Below are positions 5,179 through 6,105 of a DNA stretch of 6,105 nt, piece by piece (the stretch's first letter is position 1; each line of letters starts with the position of its first letter). The DNA is from Melioribacteraceae bacterium (GTDB taxonomy: Bacteria > Bacteroidota > Ignavibacteria > Ignavibacteriales > Melioribacteraceae). Position numbers and translations under genes: made by a program. Where the stretch lies: positions 1-6,105 of the forward strand of contig JALWEC010000549.1 of assembly GCA_027036655.1 (NCBI GenBank), read 5' to 3'. The notes under the pieces are model-generated. The model saw only the letters and a program-made list of their open reading frames with translations, was not told where the DNA came from and did no database searches.

Positions 5179-5730
5179 ATGAAAGTTGCAGCCGTTTACG
5201 GAAGTCCGCGGAAAGATGGGAACTCCGCGCAAATGCTGAATGCCGCTTTGGAGGAATTTCCCGAAAACGCCGAAATACGGAAAATATATTTAACGGATAA
5301 AAATTTTCAGGGTTGCTGTGCGGCTCGCCATTGTCTTGAATTGGGTTACTGCGATATTATGGACGATATGCAGCAGATTTATGAAGACTTAATCTGGGCT
5401 GACATTATTATCTTTGCCAGTTCGAGCCAATTCGGGGATGTGCCGGTTGACCTCAAAGCTCTTATGGAAAGAACTTGGCCTATTCGCGGCAAGCTGAAAA
5501 ACAAAATCGGCGGATATGTTGTTTCCGCGAGAAGATATGCCGAAAGCACGATGAATACTCTCCACGCATTTATGCTTCGCCATAAAATGATATTAGGCAA
5601 CTCCGGCGCTATTGCATACACGGTTACCGAGGAAGGCGGACTGGAGAACGACAAGCTCGCGCTGAAGGATTCCCGTAAAACAGGCAAACGCCTTGTGGAG
5701 CTGTATTATTTAATACATCACGAAAAATAG
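5179..5730 (+). CDS. Flavodoxin-fold NAD(P)H/FMN oxidoreductase, iron-sulfur-flavoprotein-like
   Basis: Predicted cytoplasmic FMN-binding oxidoreductase of 183 residues in the NADPH-dependent FMN reductase / iron-sulfur flavoprotein (Isf) group. The first strand and phosphate loop are clear: MKVAAVYGSPRKDGNS (1-16), where GSPRKDGNS binds the FMN phosphate. A cysteine region follows (GCCAARHC and GYC: Cys46, Cys47, Cys52, Cys58) just before the family's DDMQQIYEDLIWADIIIFAS (62-81). SSSQFGDVPVDLKALMERTW (81-100) is the usual FMN-ring/dimer segment. Isf proteins normally have C-x2-C-x2-C ahead of the last Cys; here the middle Cys position is Ala49 and an extra Cys sits at 47, so an intact 4Fe-4S cluster is doubtful. 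The start at 5179 has GGAG (5170-5173) five bases upstream. Natural electron acceptor unknown. No sign of a functional link to the exporter. Confidence 0.9.
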   Translation: MKVAAVYGSPRKDGNSAQMLNAALEEFPENAEIRKIYLTDKNFQGCCAARHCLELGYCDIMDDMQQIYEDLIWADIIIFASSSQFGDVPVDLKALMERTWPIRGKLKNKIGGYVVSARRYAESTMNTLHAFMLRHKMILGNSGAIAYTVTEEGGLENDKLALKDSRKTGKRLVELYYLIHHEK

Positions 5731-5916
5731 AGCCTTTCCCGTATTACAATTTTGCTTTCCCCTTCTCACAACCATTTTTGAACCCTTTATGTTTTTGAAA
5801 ACCTTCGAGGTTTATGAGAGTGAGGCAAAGCACCGCCTCGTCCGCCTCCGGCAAATTGCAGCCCCCGCATTTTTTCGGGGGACGGTCAATCCGGGAATGG
5901 TTATGTTATTAACAAC
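5731..5916. other. Intergenic stretch with small hairpins, no gene seen
   Basis: Between the flavoprotein stop and the terminator I see no supportable gene. There are three short hairpins: AAACCT-TCG-AGGTTT (5799-5813), GAGGC/GCCTC (5822-5826, 5835-5839), and CCCCCG/CGGGGG with an eight-base loop (5862-5867, 5876-5881). None is followed by a U-tract on either strand. They could be decayed dispersed repeats or 3'-UTR structure. Confidence 0.5.
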
Positions 5917-5943
5917 AAAAGCCCGACAATATGCCGGGCTTTT
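5917..5943. terminator. Bidirectional intrinsic terminator
   Basis: AAAAGCCCG (5917-5925) and CGGGCTTTT (5935-5943) form a nine-base-pair stem around a nine-base loop, with a T run completing the plus-strand form (5940-5944) and the A run serving as a U-tract on the minus strand. It lies between convergent genes: 186 bases after the flavoprotein gene and 32 bases after the minus-strand T9SS-tail gene, so it can end both transcripts. Confidence 0.85.
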
Positions 5944-5975
5944 TACTTTTGTTAAGCCAATTGCGGTTTTCCGCC

Positions 5976-6105
5976 TTACTTCAGCAGAATCATCTTCTTT
6001 GTCTCTACGAAATTACCGCTCCGTAATCTGTAGTAATATACTCCGCTCGATAAGCCCGAAGCGTTGAACTTAACTTCGTAGTTGCCCGAAGGAAGCGCTT
6101 TGTTC
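5976..6105 (-). CDS. 3' end of a T9SS-secreted protein (C-terminal sorting domain)
   Basis: Only the last 42 residues and the TAA stop (5976-5978) lie in the window; the gene continues to the right. The tail reads [18 protein letters not shown], then [20 protein letters not shown] and a final K. This is the hallmark of a type A type IX secretion (Por system, TIGR04183-like) C-terminal sorting domain: GxYxVxFxAsxLxSGVYfYrL, then a conserved turn and ETKKMxLLK. Proteins with it cross the outer membrane through the T9SS and are anchored or released after the tail is cleaved. This ending is especially common in Ignavibacteria and supports that placement. The function of the cargo domain cannot be seen. 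Confidence 0.9.
   Translation of the reverse strand, partial: NKALPSGNYEVKFNASGLSSGVYYYRLRSGNFVETKKMILLK

Noticed and set aside
5379..5687. Minus-strand open frames within the flavoprotein gene (5379-5687, 5389-5583)
   Set aside because: Antisense shadows of a gene with clear FMN-binding motifs.
5862..5881. GC-rich hairpin as an intrinsic terminator for the flavoprotein gene
   Set aside because: No U-tract follows on either strand; the hairpin at 5917-5943 fits far better.
5789..6067. Plus-strand open frame of 92 codons
   Set aside because: It runs through the intrinsic terminator and antisense to the T9SS tail; no domain features.

Overview
The window looks like chromosomal DNA of a Bacteroidota/Chlorobi-group bacterium, and I lean towards Ignavibacteria. 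Three things support this. A gene fragment at the right edge ends in a type IX secretion (Por) C-terminal sorting domain. A promoter of the Bacteroidota form (TTTG, 19 bases, TAnnTTTG) lies in front of the left operon. Non-coding repeats starting with a TGTCATTCTGA-like end follow two of the genes. The DNA is moderately AT-rich, with AT-rich intergenic regions. The lineage is inferred; no ribosomal or marker gene is present.

Left part (1-2792, minus strand): an export operon read right to left. It encodes an outer-membrane beta-barrel protein, a lipoprotein periplasmic adaptor of the HlyD/AcrA type, and an ABC-2 type membrane permease that runs off the left edge. The genes are tightly packed: 11 bases separate the first two, and the next two overlap by 8 bases. 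No ATPase lies in the window; it would be expected further left. Middle (2793-3077): a divergent control region with two copies of the same operator-like sequence, one overlapping the operon promoter and one just in front of the divergent tetR-family gene (3078-3665). The simplest model is a TetR-type repressor controlling both the exporter and itself, comparable in layout to E. coli cecR-ybhGFSR.

Right-centre (3667-5147, plus strand): a tandem duplication with a period of 754 bases. Each unit holds a short leader, a gene for a soluble protein of about 180 residues that I cannot assign to a family, and a 158-179 bp element built of nested inverted repeats. The two proteins are about 83% identical, with changes concentrated in the N-terminal part. 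The first copy starts 26 bases after the tetR stop and could be co-transcribed with it.

Right end: a flavodoxin-fold FMN/NAD(P)H oxidoreductase gene related to iron-sulfur flavoproteins, with an altered cysteine motif (5179-5730); a stretch with small hairpins; a bidirectional intrinsic terminator (5917-5943); and the 3' end of a convergent gene for a T9SS-secreted protein (5976-6105, minus).

The items most worth following are the matched operator pair, the tandem pair of uncharacterised proteins with their mosaic structured repeats, and the use of a PF13557-like barrel in place of a TolC-type channel in the exporter operon.
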